Positions 34,483-43,742 of a stretch of 64,000 bases of DNA are shown one piece after another. A program made the translations under genes and the position numbers. The notes under the pieces were generated by a model that was not told the DNA's origin, made no database searches, and was given only the letters and a program-made list of their open reading frames with translations. Position 1 is the stretch's first letter; each line of letters opens with the position of its first letter. The DNA is taken from NCBI RefSeq assembly GCF_037078405.1, contig NZ_JAYMGZ010000003.1, positions 496,001 to 560,000 of the forward strand, read 5' to 3'. Origin of the DNA: Haloarcula sp. DT43. Its GTDB lineage: Archaea > Halobacteriota > Halobacteria > Halobacteriales > Haloarculaceae.

Positions 34483-35226
34483 ATGGCAGTCGAACAACCG
34501 AATCAAGCATCGTTCGAGATCACCCACGAGAAAGCGCCGTCAGAATCAGTCATCGCCGGATTCTCGTCCTTTGGACTCGCCGGACTGACCGCCGTCGATT
34601 ACCTCACTGACCAGCTCGGACTCTCTCAGACGGGACACATCACCACTCGAAAACTCCCGTCAATCACACCGTTCGAAAACGGAACCCCTCGCCACCACAC
34701 CCGTCTATTCTCCCGCCCGGAGGGCGACGTGACCGTACTGGTCAACGAACTGTTCGTGCCGGTCTGGGCTGCTGATTCCCTCTCGGAGGCGGTACTCGAA
34801 TGGGCGGATGCCAGTGGTGTCCAGGAGATCACCATCCTTTCGGGCGTCCCCGTCCCTCATGGTCCAGAACAACACCGGACGTACTACGTGGCGACTGAAG
34901 ACTATCAAGCGGCACACCTACAAGATACGAATGTAGAACCGATGGGAAGTGGATTTCTGGATGGCGTGAACGCGAGTCTCATTGGTCAGGGAATCGACTC
35001 TCCACTCCGTGTCGGCGTCCTCCTGACGCCGGCCCATGCCCAGGTGCCGGACGTCGAAGCTGCACTTCGACTGATAGACACCCTCAAACATGTCTTCGAC
35101 ATCGATATCGACACAAGTGCGCTCGAGGGTTTCGCAGCAGAGATAGAACAATACTACCGCGAGCTTGCAGCGCGCCTTGAGGACGTCGACCGAGATCACG
35201 TCGCCGAAGATCGGATGTTCATGTGA
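34483..35226 (+). CDS. PAC2-family (proteasome assembly chaperone-like) protein
   Basis: 247 residues. The PAC2 core is visible: VIAGFSSFGLAGLTAVDYL near residue 25, VTVLVNELFVP, ITILSGVPVPHG, and FLDGVNASLIGQGID with GVLLTPAHAQVPDVEAALRL. Archaeal PAC2 proteins are soluble and resemble eukaryotic proteasome assembly chaperones, but their function in haloarchaea is not settled. The acidic C-terminal helix (EIEQYYRELAARLEDVDRD) is typical. Single-gene unit with a clear TATA box. 35227-35441 shows nothing. Confidence 0.87.
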   Translation: MAVEQPNQASFEITHEKAPSESVIAGFSSFGLAGLTAVDYLTDQLGLSQTGHITTRKLPSITPFENGTPRHHTRLFSRPEGDVTVLVNELFVPVWAADSLSEAVLEWADASGVQEITILSGVPVPHGPEQHRTYYVATEDYQAAHLQDTNVEPMGSGFLDGVNASLIGQGIDSPLRVGVLLTPAHAQVPDVEAALRLIDTLKHVFDIDIDTSALEGFAAEIEQYYRELAARLEDVDRDHVAEDRMFM

Positions 35227-35441
35227 TTGCGTGACAGCAGACCGAGTCCGCCTGAACCGAGTAGCTGGTGGCATCTGCGGCCAGCCGGGACAATCCGAGA
35301 CTGTCAACTCAACGCTCAAACGAAACTACGGTGCGTTCGTCCGCTCATGGCACTGATAGAAACAATTCCGTGAACTCATTCGCCTGTCTCATTCATAATG
35401 TAGACCGGTCACTCTGAACGGCAATACAGTCGAGAAAGGTA

Positions 35442-35615
35442 TCACTCCAGCGTCTCGGAGAATATTCCTGTTAGCACGACGACGGTACCCGCCAGTCCGA
35501 ACAGGAAACCCACCAGCGGATACGGATACACTCCTTCGAAGAACACGACGAGCAATAACCCGACGAGCGACATCTGTACACCGAGAATCCCGGATTCTAC
35601 CGTGTTCACAGCCAT
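35442..35615 (-). CDS. Small two-helix membrane protein, unknown function
   Basis: 57 residues from the ATG at 35615. Two predicted membrane helices: VQMSLVGLLLVVFFEGVY and LVGFLFGLAGTVVVLTGIF, joined by a PYPLVG turn, with an acidic C-terminus (SETLE). Haloarchaea carry many such orphan proteins. No family is recognised. The frame is open a few codons upstream to 35636, but the added residues are basic and probably not translated. Confidence 0.5.
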   Translation of the reverse strand: MAVNTVESGILGVQMSLVGLLLVVFFEGVYPYPLVGFLFGLAGTVVVLTGIFSETLE

Positions 35616-35636
35616 ATGTCTTCGGAGAGACATCAA

Positions 35637-36064
35637 AATACTTCGGTCAGTAAGGTGAGAATATCTCTGCAGAATTGGATTTCAACAGAGCCCTTTCTCC
35701 TGATTGCCGTTGCCAGTGTTAGGTTTCTCGTTGGGAGAACTGTCGCTCAGTCGGATGGCACCGCCACGGGCGGGCCGATGCTCCAGCACGACGCTCGCGT
35801 CACGGTGTACACTCCGACAGCATCTGGCCCGATAGAGGGTGTCAGTCCCTGATAGGTGGTCCACACCGACAGGCCGGCCACCAATATCCGGCTGGTCGTC
35901 TCAAACGGGACGGTGGACGCCGGCAGTTGCAAAACCTCTGTCGGTGGTCTCTCTCTGCCGGACCTATGGAGGGTTCATGGTGGGCTCCTCGTCTTGGGAC
36001 GCCGCAGGGTACCGATGTTGAGTGCCTGGTCGAGAAACCAGTCGGCCGAGGCGTAGCGACGCTA
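35637..36064. other. 428-base stretch with degenerate coding only
   Basis: No complete gene is visible. On the minus strand 35747-35932 reads an uninterrupted 61 codons (VPFETTSRILVAGLSVWTTY near its start, PDAVGVYTVTRASCW later) with no ATG: only a TTG could start it and a stop lies a few codons further up. It may be the remains of a small membrane protein. The strand downstream of it merges with the PH-domain relic. Confidence 0.3.
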
Positions 36065-36527
36065 TCACTCAATACTCCGGCCCTGTTCGAGCAGTTCGCG
36101 TATCCGGCGGAGTTCACCCAGCATCGCGTCGGGGTCGTCGGCTCCGACCTCCTCGGCAGGGACCACGGCGGCGAGTTCCTCCGTCTCGGTCGCCTTCGCG
36201 GGTCGCTCCCTGACCCGTTCCAGAATCTGGTCCTGAATGTCCTCGAAGTCGCTGACGCCGCTGATGGTCAGTTCGGCCCCCATCTGGCCACCATACCCCG
36301 CGGTGTGGATGCCGACGGCCCCGGTGTCCACCAGCCGCTCAATGGGGCCCTGTGAGATGCCGACGTTCGTGATGCGGTTGTACGGCACCGTGGTCTGCTG
36401 CTGGAAGAAGACGCCCCGACGGTTCGACCTCGTCGTCGGTGAACCGATAGCCAACAGTCCGGTAGAACGCCGGTATCCACCACGCGACGTAGGCGAAGCC
36501 GACCTTCGCCCCCAGCGAGGACGTCAT
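36065..36527 (-). pseudogene. PH-domain (bPH2/DUF304-type) protein, truncated and frameshifted
   Basis: Two overlapping minus-strand frames form one gene. The upstream frame gives VGFAYVAWWIPAFYRTVGYR and FTDDEVE; the reading then has to shift near 36425 to continue with RRGVFFQQQTTVPYNRITNV, ISQGPIERLVDTGAVGIHTA and LTISGVSDFEDIQDQILERV. That order is characteristic of bacterial PH-2 membrane-associated domains (WxxxFY...Y, FxxxxxTVPYxRIxxVxxxQGxxER). The first membrane helices are also missing, so it is dead. An acidic tail (PAEEVGADDPDAMLGELRRI) is intact. Confidence 0.65.
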
Positions 36528-36567
36528 CGACGAGGCATTCGCAGAACTCGAACTGTGAGACCTGCCG

Positions 36568-36975
36568 CTACCGATAGCTTTCGTGGGTCACACCCGGAAT
36601 TGTTCCGAAGTAGCTGTCGCCGGCGAGAACAGGCTCATCACGCTCCAGAGCGGTTGCAGCGATTGCCGCACCCCCTTTGCCAATCCCTGGTCCCTCACCG
36701 TCGTCCGCATCGGCCATCCGTTCACCGAGTAGCCGACCAGCGCGGCGGGAGATGCTCGGTGTCATATCGACCAGCGGGTACGAGTCAAGCACAGCTTCTA
36801 CGGTCTGGCGTTCCTCACGGGTATTCGCAATCTTCCCAACACCAATGTAGAGTTCCAAGACCGTCATTGAAGGAATCACTAATGGAACGTTCGCTGCTTC
36901 GAGCTCCCGTTCCTTCTTGAGGGCCGCTTCGACACCGTCGATGATATCCAGAATGAAGCTCGTATCGACAATCAT
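36568..36975 (-). CDS. vapC: PIN-domain toxin of a VapBC pair
   Basis: 135 residues. The first acidic residue is Asp4 in MIVDTSFILDI, the standard PIN-domain opening; SMTVLELYIG holds the second acidic residue; the last acidic position is in the LAGDSYFGTI segment near the end. PIN toxins cut RNA, usually tRNA or mRNA, when freed from the antitoxin. Its start codon overlaps the stop of the antitoxin gene by four bases, as in typical VapBC operons. The target is unknown. Confidence 0.88.
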   Translation of the reverse strand: MIVDTSFILDIIDGVEAALKKERELEAANVPLVIPSMTVLELYIGVGKIANTREERQTVEAVLDSYPLVDMTPSISRRAGRLLGERMADADDGEGPGIGKGGAAIAATALERDEPVLAGDSYFGTIPGVTHESYR

Positions 36976-37202
36976 TCGAATCGCTCCGCGACATCCCGGA
37001 CCTCGTCGCGGTCGTCCTGATCAGCCCGTTCGATGGCGTCCCGCATCTCGTTCACCTGGTCCTCGTCGAACACACCGCGAAGGTCTCTGAGTGATTGCCC
37101 ACCGATAAGCCGCTCCACGGCATCGCTGAACGACTCGTCGTCACGCTTGTTCGCTTTGATCCGTTCGTATACATCATCCTCAAGACGGACTTGATGTGAC
37201 AT
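36972..37202 (-). CDS. vapB: VapB-type antitoxin
   Basis: 76 residues from the ATG at 37202 (an upstream in-frame ATG at 37223 adds seven residues). The N-terminus (MSHQVRLEDDVYERIKANKR) followed by SFSDAVERLI is the ribbon-helix-helix-like DNA-binding and dimer part seen in haloarchaeal antitoxins; the C-terminal charged helix (VNEMRDAIERADQDDRDEVR) would wrap the toxin. Stop overlaps the toxin start (ATGA). It probably represses its own operon. 37203-37399 holds only an AT-rich stretch. Confidence 0.8.
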   Translation of the reverse strand: MSHQVRLEDDVYERIKANKRDDESFSDAVERLIGGQSLRDLRGVFDEDQVNEMRDAIERADQDDRDEVRDVAERFE

Positions 37203-37399
37203 CCTTGTTGACAGCGTTGACACTCTATCGGAATCAACATTTGGGTGCTACAGTAGGACGATAGCGGTGAGACCTCTAATTAGATATTATCTATACATTC
37301 CAGAGAAGAACTACAGTAGTTGAAACTGGACGTCTCAATGCATGCGGTCCTCAACTTCTTCGTGTTCGAGCCTAGCGGTAGCAAGTGTATCATCTGCCA

Positions 37400-38913
37400 T
37401 CAGTCGGATGGCTGTTCGATCTGTTCTCTCAAGTAATCGTCATCATTCGTCCGCATGACCCCCATCCATGATTTCTGTCCGTCGTGGGCGAGTATCATCG
37501 ACGGGACCACTCGTCCTCTGTGTCGACTACGGTCCCTCGGCTCCCTGTAACATACTCCCCCACGAAAGCCGAGTAACCGAAGACCGTTCAGAGAGACGAT
37601 GACCGTCGAACCCTCGTGACCGACCACTGCGAGTGGAAGTGGGATACCGCGGAGAAGGATGGCCCCGACCATGAGCGCAATCGCGCCGAAAGCGATGGCG
37701 AGATTGATGGTGAGCGTCCGGCGGGTCCTGCGTCCGAGGCCGAGGACGTAGGGAATCTTGCTGAGGTCGTCGCCCATCAACACAACGTCGGCCGTGTCGA
37801 GCGCGACGTCGGTCCCCGCGCCTCCCATCGCGATGCCAAGGGTCGCTGTGGCGAGGGCTGGCGCGTCGTTGACGCCGTCACCGACCATCGCCACGTTCTC
37901 GTGTCGGTCGACCAAGTCTTCGATCGTCACCACTTTCTCCTCCAGTAGCAGTTACGCCTGCACTTCGTCGATATCAACCTCGTCAGCGATTCACCGGGCG
38001 ACGCGCTCGTTGTCGCCTGTCAGCCTGACGATGTGCTCCACGCCGAGTGAGCGAAGGTCGGCGATCATCTCGGCCGCGTCGGGGCGAACGGTGTCGGTGA
38101 ACGCGAGCCACCCCAACACGTTGACGTCGCCGTGACGCTCTCGGGCGACGAGGACGCTCGTTTTTCCCTCCGCCTCTAAGTCCGGAGACGGTCGAGGCCT
38201 GGTTCGAGACCGTCGATAGCCACGTCTCCGAGGACAGTCTCGAAGCAACTCCGATTCCCGATGTGCGTCGTGCTGCCTTCAACGTCTGCATTGACGCCTT
38301 TCCCGGCGACTGACTGGAACCGCTCCGCGTCAGGGACCTCGAGAGACCGGGCTTCTGCCGCCCTCACGGTGGCCCGAGCGAGGTGGTGTTCTGAGCGGTC
38401 CTGCACTGCGGCCACAATGGAGAGCAGTCCGTCCTCGGTCAGTGTCACGTCTACCGTGCCCTCACGGACGAATACGTCGGTCAGCTGCGTGTCGCCCCGC
38501 GTGAGTGTGACAGTTTTGTCAAAGGCGACGGCATCGATACGTTCCGCAGTCTCGACGTGTTCGCCGCGCTTGAACATGGCGCTCTGACGGCCCCCGGAGG
38601 CGATTGCCGAGAGCACTGCTGCCGGCGTGGAGCTGATGACTGCACAGGACGAGGCGGCGACCATGAGTGTCATCGCCCGGTAGAACGTGCTAGTGAATTC
38701 GCTCCCGAGCACGAGCGGTATAGCGATCGCGGCGATCGTGAGCCCGAACACTCCGAGTACGTACGGTTGTTGGAGACGATCGATGAGCGCGCCCAAAACA
38801 GGGTGCCGGATAGTCAGTCCGAACATCTCCAGAGATGGTCCCGCCGCAATCCGACCATTGATCGGGAGGATTCGACCTGTCGTGAAGGCACACGCGACGA
38901 GAAGGAGGCTCAT
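37400..38913 (-). pseudogene. Decayed heavy-metal (P1B-type) ATPase
   Basis: Three successive minus-strand frames together cover most of a P1B ATPase: 38176-38913 (membrane helices and phosphorylation domain), about 37991-38180 (nucleotide domain, VLARERHG and GWLAFTDTVRPDAAEMIADL) and 37400-37933 ([20 protein letters not shown] and the last helices). A frameshift at about 38180 and in-frame stops near 37990 and 37951 separate them. The catalytic DKTGT has become DKTVT, and the transport site reads AASSCAVISSTP instead of the usual SPCxxxISTP. The N-terminal helices are missing too. It is non-functional. It was probably a Zn/Cd/Pb or Cu exporter. Confidence 0.8.
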
Positions 38914-39047
38914 CCTGGCGAGTCAGCGGTCGCGCCACTCAAGCACACCGAAGTCGACTGAAAATTCGGTCGGATAAGATGATCATCTCTTTGAGGAGAG
39001 TTGTGGAGATGGATCCTAGCAAGAGAGAGTGATACGGCCGGGTGTGG

Positions 39048-39932
39048 TCAGTCGAGTCCGACGACTTCGGGCCCGGGGATCTCACCGTTTGCAAGCCGGT
39101 CGCTCCCGTAAATCACTACGAGAAGAATCGCGAACAGGAGCAAGGGGACGGCACCAGTCACCTCGGCAAGGAGGTTTAACGCCGTGTCCGGGACTCCGCC
39201 GGGAGCCAATGCTTCCACGTCGGCGGGGTGGAAGATCCCCATTCCGTTGAGACCAGCGTGAACCACGGCGACAGCCAGGACGCTGCCAGTGCTATTGTAC
39301 ATCCAGGTCCAGATGATCGCGCCGGAGAGGATCGAGACGATCCAGATCAGCTGTTGGGAGAGTGGCCACGCACCGTGGGTCGTGGCCGCGTTGAAGAACA
39401 GTGGGAGGTGCCAGGCGGCCCAGGAGACGCCGACGATGAGACTGGACACCAGTGCACTGTACTTGCCCTGGAGGAGTGGGAGCATAAAGCCGCGCCAGCC
39501 GAGGTCTTCCTGACCGCCGCCCCAGATGGTACCCCAGACCAGCACGAAGAGATAGATTCCCGGGAACGGGAACGAGTTCAGGTCGATGGGGCCGCCGAGC
39601 GCTACGAACAGGACGACCCCCGAGCCAAGCAATACGAAGGGCAGCCCGAGCACGATCACCCACCACTTGGCACCGATACGCCACTTGAAGAACTGCCCGA
39701 TCCACTTGCGGAGGTCGCCACCGCTGGCCCAAATCACGACGGCGGCTCCGACGGGTGGCCCGAACCCGCCGAATCCGATGAGAATCGACTGGGTCCACGA
39801 CGCCTCGAGCCCCATCGCCGCTACGATCCCCTGAATCACCCACGTGAACGAGTAGGTGATCAGCAGGAATGCGACGAGTCGGTGGCGATCTATCCAGGAC
39901 CTGACTCGGGACTGTTGAGCCTCATTAGTCAT
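39048..39932 (-). CDS. CPBP intramembrane metalloprotease (Abi/CAAX-type), copy 1
   Basis: 294 residues, about seven membrane helices. The three CPBP motifs are in place: E142-D143-x3-R147 in GQEDLGWRG (ED instead of EE), His175 in SWAAWHLPLFF, and H225-x3-N229 in VVHAGLNG. CPBP proteins are membrane-embedded glutamic proteases of the Rce1 type, used for prenyl-protein cleavage in eukaryotes and for bacteriocin self-immunity or peptide maturation in bacteria. One of four in a row; this one and the next run on the minus strand. Confidence 0.88.
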   Translation of the reverse strand: MTNEAQQSRVRSWIDRHRLVAFLLITYSFTWVIQGIVAAMGLEASWTQSILIGFGGFGPPVGAAVVIWASGGDLRKWIGQFFKWRIGAKWWVIVLGLPFVLLGSGVVLFVALGGPIDLNSFPFPGIYLFVLVWGTIWGGGQEDLGWRGFMLPLLQGKYSALVSSLIVGVSWAAWHLPLFFNAATTHGAWPLSQQLIWIVSILSGAIIWTWMYNSTGSVLAVAVVHAGLNGMGIFHPADVEALAPGGVPDTALNLLAEVTGAVPLLLFAILLVVIYGSDRLANGEIPGPEVVGLD

Positions 39933-40210
39933 CTGACTTCACCCGCTCTCTGGAGAATTTGACAATCTGCTTTCTGAATGCCATGCCCGTAGCCGACCTC
40001 AAGTGTCCATCGAGAAAAGCATGATTATTATTCCAACACTTTGGGAATTCCGAGACTCAGAGATTATGGAGAATCAACCGGCGTTGTCACCGTTCTGAGT
40101 TCGGAGGGTTGAGTGCGCGTGTCTTGCCGACTCGAGGGACCCCTCGAGGAGAGGTTAGAAATTTGTATCTCGGCGGCGCAGAGTTCGAAGCTGGATCGGA
40201 TGGATCCTTG

Positions 40211-41059
40211 TTAGTCCCCTACTGGTGACGTTTTGGGTGCTATGGATGCACGAGCCAGTTGGCCGCTGACGACGAGAGCGGCGACAACCAGCACGAGGGC
40301 AGGAAGCTGAAACGGGAACATCTCGTCGGCGAGGCCGAGAAACTCGCCGGTGAGGTTCATTAGCGAGTGAATCAGGAGGACAGCGAGAATACTCCGTTCC
40401 GTGTTGTTGTAAATCCAGACGAAAATTAGTGTGTGCAGGACGATACTCGGCATCCACCACCACAGCGCCGGGTCGTAGCTGGTGTTCGCGTAATAGCCGG
40501 GGAAGAAGACGAAAGCCGCGTGCCAGGCGGCCCAGGTACTCCCGTTGAGTATTCCGGCGACGACTGGACTGAACCGTTCCTGGAGGCGGTCGAGATAGTA
40601 GCCTCGAAGACCGATTTCCTCGATTGCAGGAAACAGGAGCCCGAGCGCCAGCATGAACCCGAGCGTCCCAGGATCAGTCAGGATTGCCCAAACGACGCTG
40701 ATCGGACGATCTGTGACCCCAAGTGTGATTGCAGCCCCTGCGGTGACGAGATTGAAGAGCGGCCAGAACACGAGGATGACGAGCCACCATTTCGCGGAAA
40801 TTCGTCCAACGTCTACGAGCCGACGACCAAGGTCACCGACGCGCTCTGTCCCGCCCGTGAGCCAGCCCATCGTGAGACCGGCGAGCAACGGGCTCGCGCC
40901 ACCGACGAGGAAGAGCAGGAGGTTCGTCCCCTCCCAAACGGAAGTTGCCGAGTCGAAAATCGGGAACCAGAACAGGTACGCCCACCCGAGATAGAGGATG
41001 GGAAACCCCCACGGAGTGATCGACTGTGCCAGGGTTTCCAATCGGTCGGTGGCCGTCAT
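40211..41059 (-). CDS. CPBP intramembrane metalloprotease, copy 2
   Basis: 282 residues. Motif 1 is AIEEIGLRGYYL (EE-x3-R), motif 2 GSTWAAWHAAFVFFPGYY and motif 3 LLIHSLMNL. The N-terminus reads MTATDRLETLAQ and then two helices (FPILYLGWAYLFWF and LLLFLVGGASPLLAGLTMGW). All catalytic residues are present, so it should be active. A TATA-like GATATAAAAAC at 41096-41106 precedes it. The 357-base space to the divergent copy 3 (41060-41416) holds no gene. Clearly related to copies 1 and 4. Confidence 0.88.
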   Translation of the reverse strand: MTATDRLETLAQSITPWGFPILYLGWAYLFWFPIFDSATSVWEGTNLLLFLVGGASPLLAGLTMGWLTGGTERVGDLGRRLVDVGRISAKWWLVILVFWPLFNLVTAGAAITLGVTDRPISVVWAILTDPGTLGFMLALGLLFPAIEEIGLRGYYLDRLQERFSPVVAGILNGSTWAAWHAAFVFFPGYYANTSYDPALWWWMPSIVLHTLIFVWIYNNTERSILAVLLIHSLMNLTGEFLGLADEMFPFQLPALVLVVAALVVSGQLARASIAPKTSPVGD

Positions 41060-41416
41060 CGTCGTGATTGCTGTGCTGGATCATCTCCCGGCCCCGATAT
41101 AAAAACACGGGGGTACCCCATTCGGTCGGACATCAAACAAGCGGAGGCCCAAGCTGTCTATCTCCCCTCAAACAGTTCACTGATCCGACGGAAGTCGTCG
41201 AGATCGAGCCGACCGCCGTCCACATCTTGGACCACGACGGTCGCTATCTGTTTTGTTGTCGCCGTGCTGTTCGTGGCAACCTTCGGTCAACTGGGTGTAC
41301 GAGTCTGAGACAATTGCAGTAACGACACCGACTCTCGTTCACAGTTTGTAGGTCTACCGACGACGGAAGACGACAATTCCACAACTGCTTTCTCGACGTC
41401 GAGAGTCGACGAACTC

Positions 41417-42226
41417 ATGACCCCGACTACGAACGTCCCTTCTTTCGGTAAGCGGTTCGGTGTATCCCTGCTGTTGGGTATCCCCGGTATCGTGGCGCTC
41501 GTCGGCTACATCTATCTCACGACGCCGCCGAGCGCCGTCCCGTCTGGGCTGTCGCTCCCGCTTCTCGCCGTCCTCTCGAGTGTCAATCCCCTGCTCCTCC
41601 TCGGAGTCGCGTGTTTGCTCGGCGCGTACGCAGCGCCGCGGGTAGGGCTCAACTCGTACGCAATCGACCGGATGGGGACTGGCGACGGAATCTGGCAACG
41701 TCTCCGAAACGATGTCGGACTGGCCGTCGGAATCGGCATCCTCGGGGGTGTCCTGATCGTCGTCCTCGACGCGGTGCTAATGCCCTTTGTCGCCCAGGAC
41801 CTGCCGCATTCGGTAATCGGGACGACGAGGCCGACCGTGCTGGATGTCCTCGCGTACGTTCCCGTCCGATTCCTCTACGGAGGAATCACCGAGGAATTGA
41901 TGCTCCGGTTCGGGCTCATGTCGGTCCTCGCGTTCGTCGGGTGGCGTATCACCGGCCATCGGACGGATGGCCCGGGACCAGTCGTCATGTGGGCCTCGAT
42001 TGTGGTCTCCGCCGTGCTGTTCGGCGTGGGTCACCTCCCCGCGCTCGCCCAATCGGTCGATCTCACTCCGGCACTGATCGCCCGGACGGTCCTTCTGAAC
42101 GCAGTCGCGGGGATACTCTTTGGATGGCTCTACTGGCGACGGAGTCTCGAGGTCGCGATGGTTGCTCACGCGTCGTTTCACGTCCCGCTCGTCGTGCTCT
42201 CGCTCGTCCGGGTTGCATTGGTCTGA
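41417..42226 (+). CDS. CPBP intramembrane metalloprotease, copy 3
   Basis: 269 residues. Motif 1 is GGITEELMLRFGLM (EE-x3-R), motif 2 AVLFGVGHLPALAQ and motif 3 MVAHASFHVPLVV (H-x3-H, where the others have H-x3-N). It lacks the GWRG following motif 1 in copies 1 and 4, so it belongs to a different CPBP branch. Six or seven helices. Divergent from copy 2 and 94 bases before copy 4, so copies 3 and 4 may be co-transcribed. Confidence 0.86.
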   Translation: MTPTTNVPSFGKRFGVSLLLGIPGIVALVGYIYLTTPPSAVPSGLSLPLLAVLSSVNPLLLLGVACLLGAYAAPRVGLNSYAIDRMGTGDGIWQRLRNDVGLAVGIGILGGVLIVVLDAVLMPFVAQDLPHSVIGTTRPTVLDVLAYVPVRFLYGGITEELMLRFGLMSVLAFVGWRITGHRTDGPGPVVMWASIVVSAVLFGVGHLPALAQSVDLTPALIARTVLLNAVAGILFGWLYWRRSLEVAMVAHASFHVPLVVLSLVRVALV

Positions 42227-42320
42227 AGAACTGTCCCCGGCTGTAGCTTCGTTCGTTGCTTTGGAAAGCCAGAAATAGTGTTATATCATTCACTCTCGAA
42301 ACGGTATCTGTGAGTATGAT

Positions 42321-43214
42321 ATGGTAACGCCCCGCCTCTGGGTCCGCCAACATCGATTCTCAACGTTTGTCGCTCTCACTTTTGTCTTGACCTGGGTTCC
42401 TTGGGGAACCGTCGCCATGGAACTTCAGTCCGGGCGGTCGGCTCTCGTTACACCGCTCATTCTGCTCGGAGGATTCGGCCCCCTATTTTCGGCCAGTATC
42501 GTCGCCGCGGCCGGCGGCGACATCCGATCGTGGGTCAGGAACCTCGTCGACGTGAGAGCACCGCTGCACGTCTGGGTCGCCGCGGTTCTGGTCCCTCTCG
42601 TCCTCTACGTCGGTGCGATCGTGTTGTTCGTCGGAGTTGGTGGCGGCTTCGACCGCGCCGGCGTCTTGCCGGCCGCAGCAATCCCCTCGGTTGCGTTCGC
42701 GACACTCATCAGAGGTGGCTTGGAGGAACCGGGGTGGCGCGGTCTCGCCCTGCCGGTCCTGCAGCGACGGATCGGTGCGTTCAAGGCGAGCCTCGTCATC
42801 GGCGCCATCTGGGCAGTCTGGCACGTCCCGCTGTTTCTGCTGCCCGGGAGTTCGCAAGCGGGGACGCCATTCGCGCTGTATGCCGCCGCTGTCCTCGGGA
42901 TCAGCGTCATCACGACGTGGCTCTATAACGCGGCCGGCGGTCGGACGCTCGTCGCCGTCGTCTTCCACACGCTCTCGAACGCGGTGTCGGTGACGACGGC
43001 TGGCGGCGTCATCGGCGACGAGGTGGCATCACAGATCGCGCTGCTCGTTGTTGTCTGGACAGTCGTAGCGCTCATCGTCTGGCGGTACGATACCGAGCGG
43101 CTGTCACCGCATCCGCTCCCGGAGGGTGGACTCGACCTCGCAACACCTACTCCCGGACGGGGGCATGCCGGGCATCCGAGTGAAACGCTGTCCCGGCCGG
43201 ACAGTTCGAGGTGA
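42321..43214 (+). CDS. CPBP intramembrane metalloprotease, copy 4
   Basis: 297 residues. Motif 1 GGLEEPGWRGLALP, motif 2 GAIWAVWHVPLFLLPG, and motif 3 VVFHTLSNAV are complete. Its N-terminus (RFSTFVALTFVLTWVPWGTV, then ILLGGFGPLFSASIVAAAGG and DIRSWV) runs parallel to copy 1 (GGFGPPVGAAV, then GGDLRKWI), so the two are paralogues and probably arose by duplication within the cluster. The C-terminal tail is polar. 43215-43442 after it shows nothing. Confidence 0.88.
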   Translation: MVTPRLWVRQHRFSTFVALTFVLTWVPWGTVAMELQSGRSALVTPLILLGGFGPLFSASIVAAAGGDIRSWVRNLVDVRAPLHVWVAAVLVPLVLYVGAIVLFVGVGGGFDRAGVLPAAAIPSVAFATLIRGGLEEPGWRGLALPVLQRRIGAFKASLVIGAIWAVWHVPLFLLPGSSQAGTPFALYAAAVLGISVITTWLYNAAGGRTLVAVVFHTLSNAVSVTTAGGVIGDEVASQIALLVVVWTVVALIVWRYDTERLSPHPLPEGGLDLATPTPGRGHAGHPSETLSRPDSSR

Positions 43215-43442
43215 TTCCCATCGATTGCGAGTTGTGACTCGATGGTGCCAGGATTCCGTACCGGAGCAAGAACGTTGTCTGTTCTTCGATAGTCCTGTTT
43301 GACGGGAAGTCGTCAGCCTCGATCCGCCAGACCGACCGCGTGAGGGCTGCTTAGGCATGGGAGACGATTGGAGCCAGCGGTCATACTTTGGGATGGTCGG
43401 TATCGGACGGGGGCGGCAAATATCGACCGTAGGATTGGCGCT

Positions 43443-43740
43443 TCAGAGCGCCTCACGAAACGAATCGTCGCCGCCTTCACACAGTGTTGTGACAAACTCA
43501 CGGACGATGCTAGTGTAGGCCGCTGGTCGTTCGAGATTGACGGTATGGCCGGCATCACGGACGACGACCGGGGTAGCGTTCGACAGTCCTGAGCACCGCT
43601 CGATTGCTGCCGGGCGATTGATCAGGTCGTCTTCACCATTGACCAGACAGATCGGCCCATCGAACGCCGAGAGTCGCGACGGGAAATCCTTCCCGACGAG
43701 GGCCAGGCCGGACTGTCCCCACGCGTCTAGGGAGAGTCCG
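43443..43740 (-). pseudogene. Alpha/beta-hydrolase, C-terminal third only
   Basis: An open minus-strand frame ending at 43443 reads SLDAWGQSGLALVGKDFPSR, LSAFDGPICLVNGEDDLINR, and VVVRDAGHTVNLERPAAYTS. These are the landmarks of the end of an alpha/beta-hydrolase: the strand before the acid residue (LVNGEDD) and the catalytic histidine in DAGHTVNLE. The nucleophile elbow and first half are missing. The break at about 43740 is exactly where the TnpB body begins on the other strand, so a rearrangement or element insertion removed the rest. Confidence 0.65.
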
Positions 43741-43742
43741 GT

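Noticed and set aside
35747-35932. A 61-residue protein gene
   Set aside because: There is no ATG, only a TTG start, a stop lies close upstream, and the stretch is next to a known relic; kept only as part of an uncertain noncoding region.
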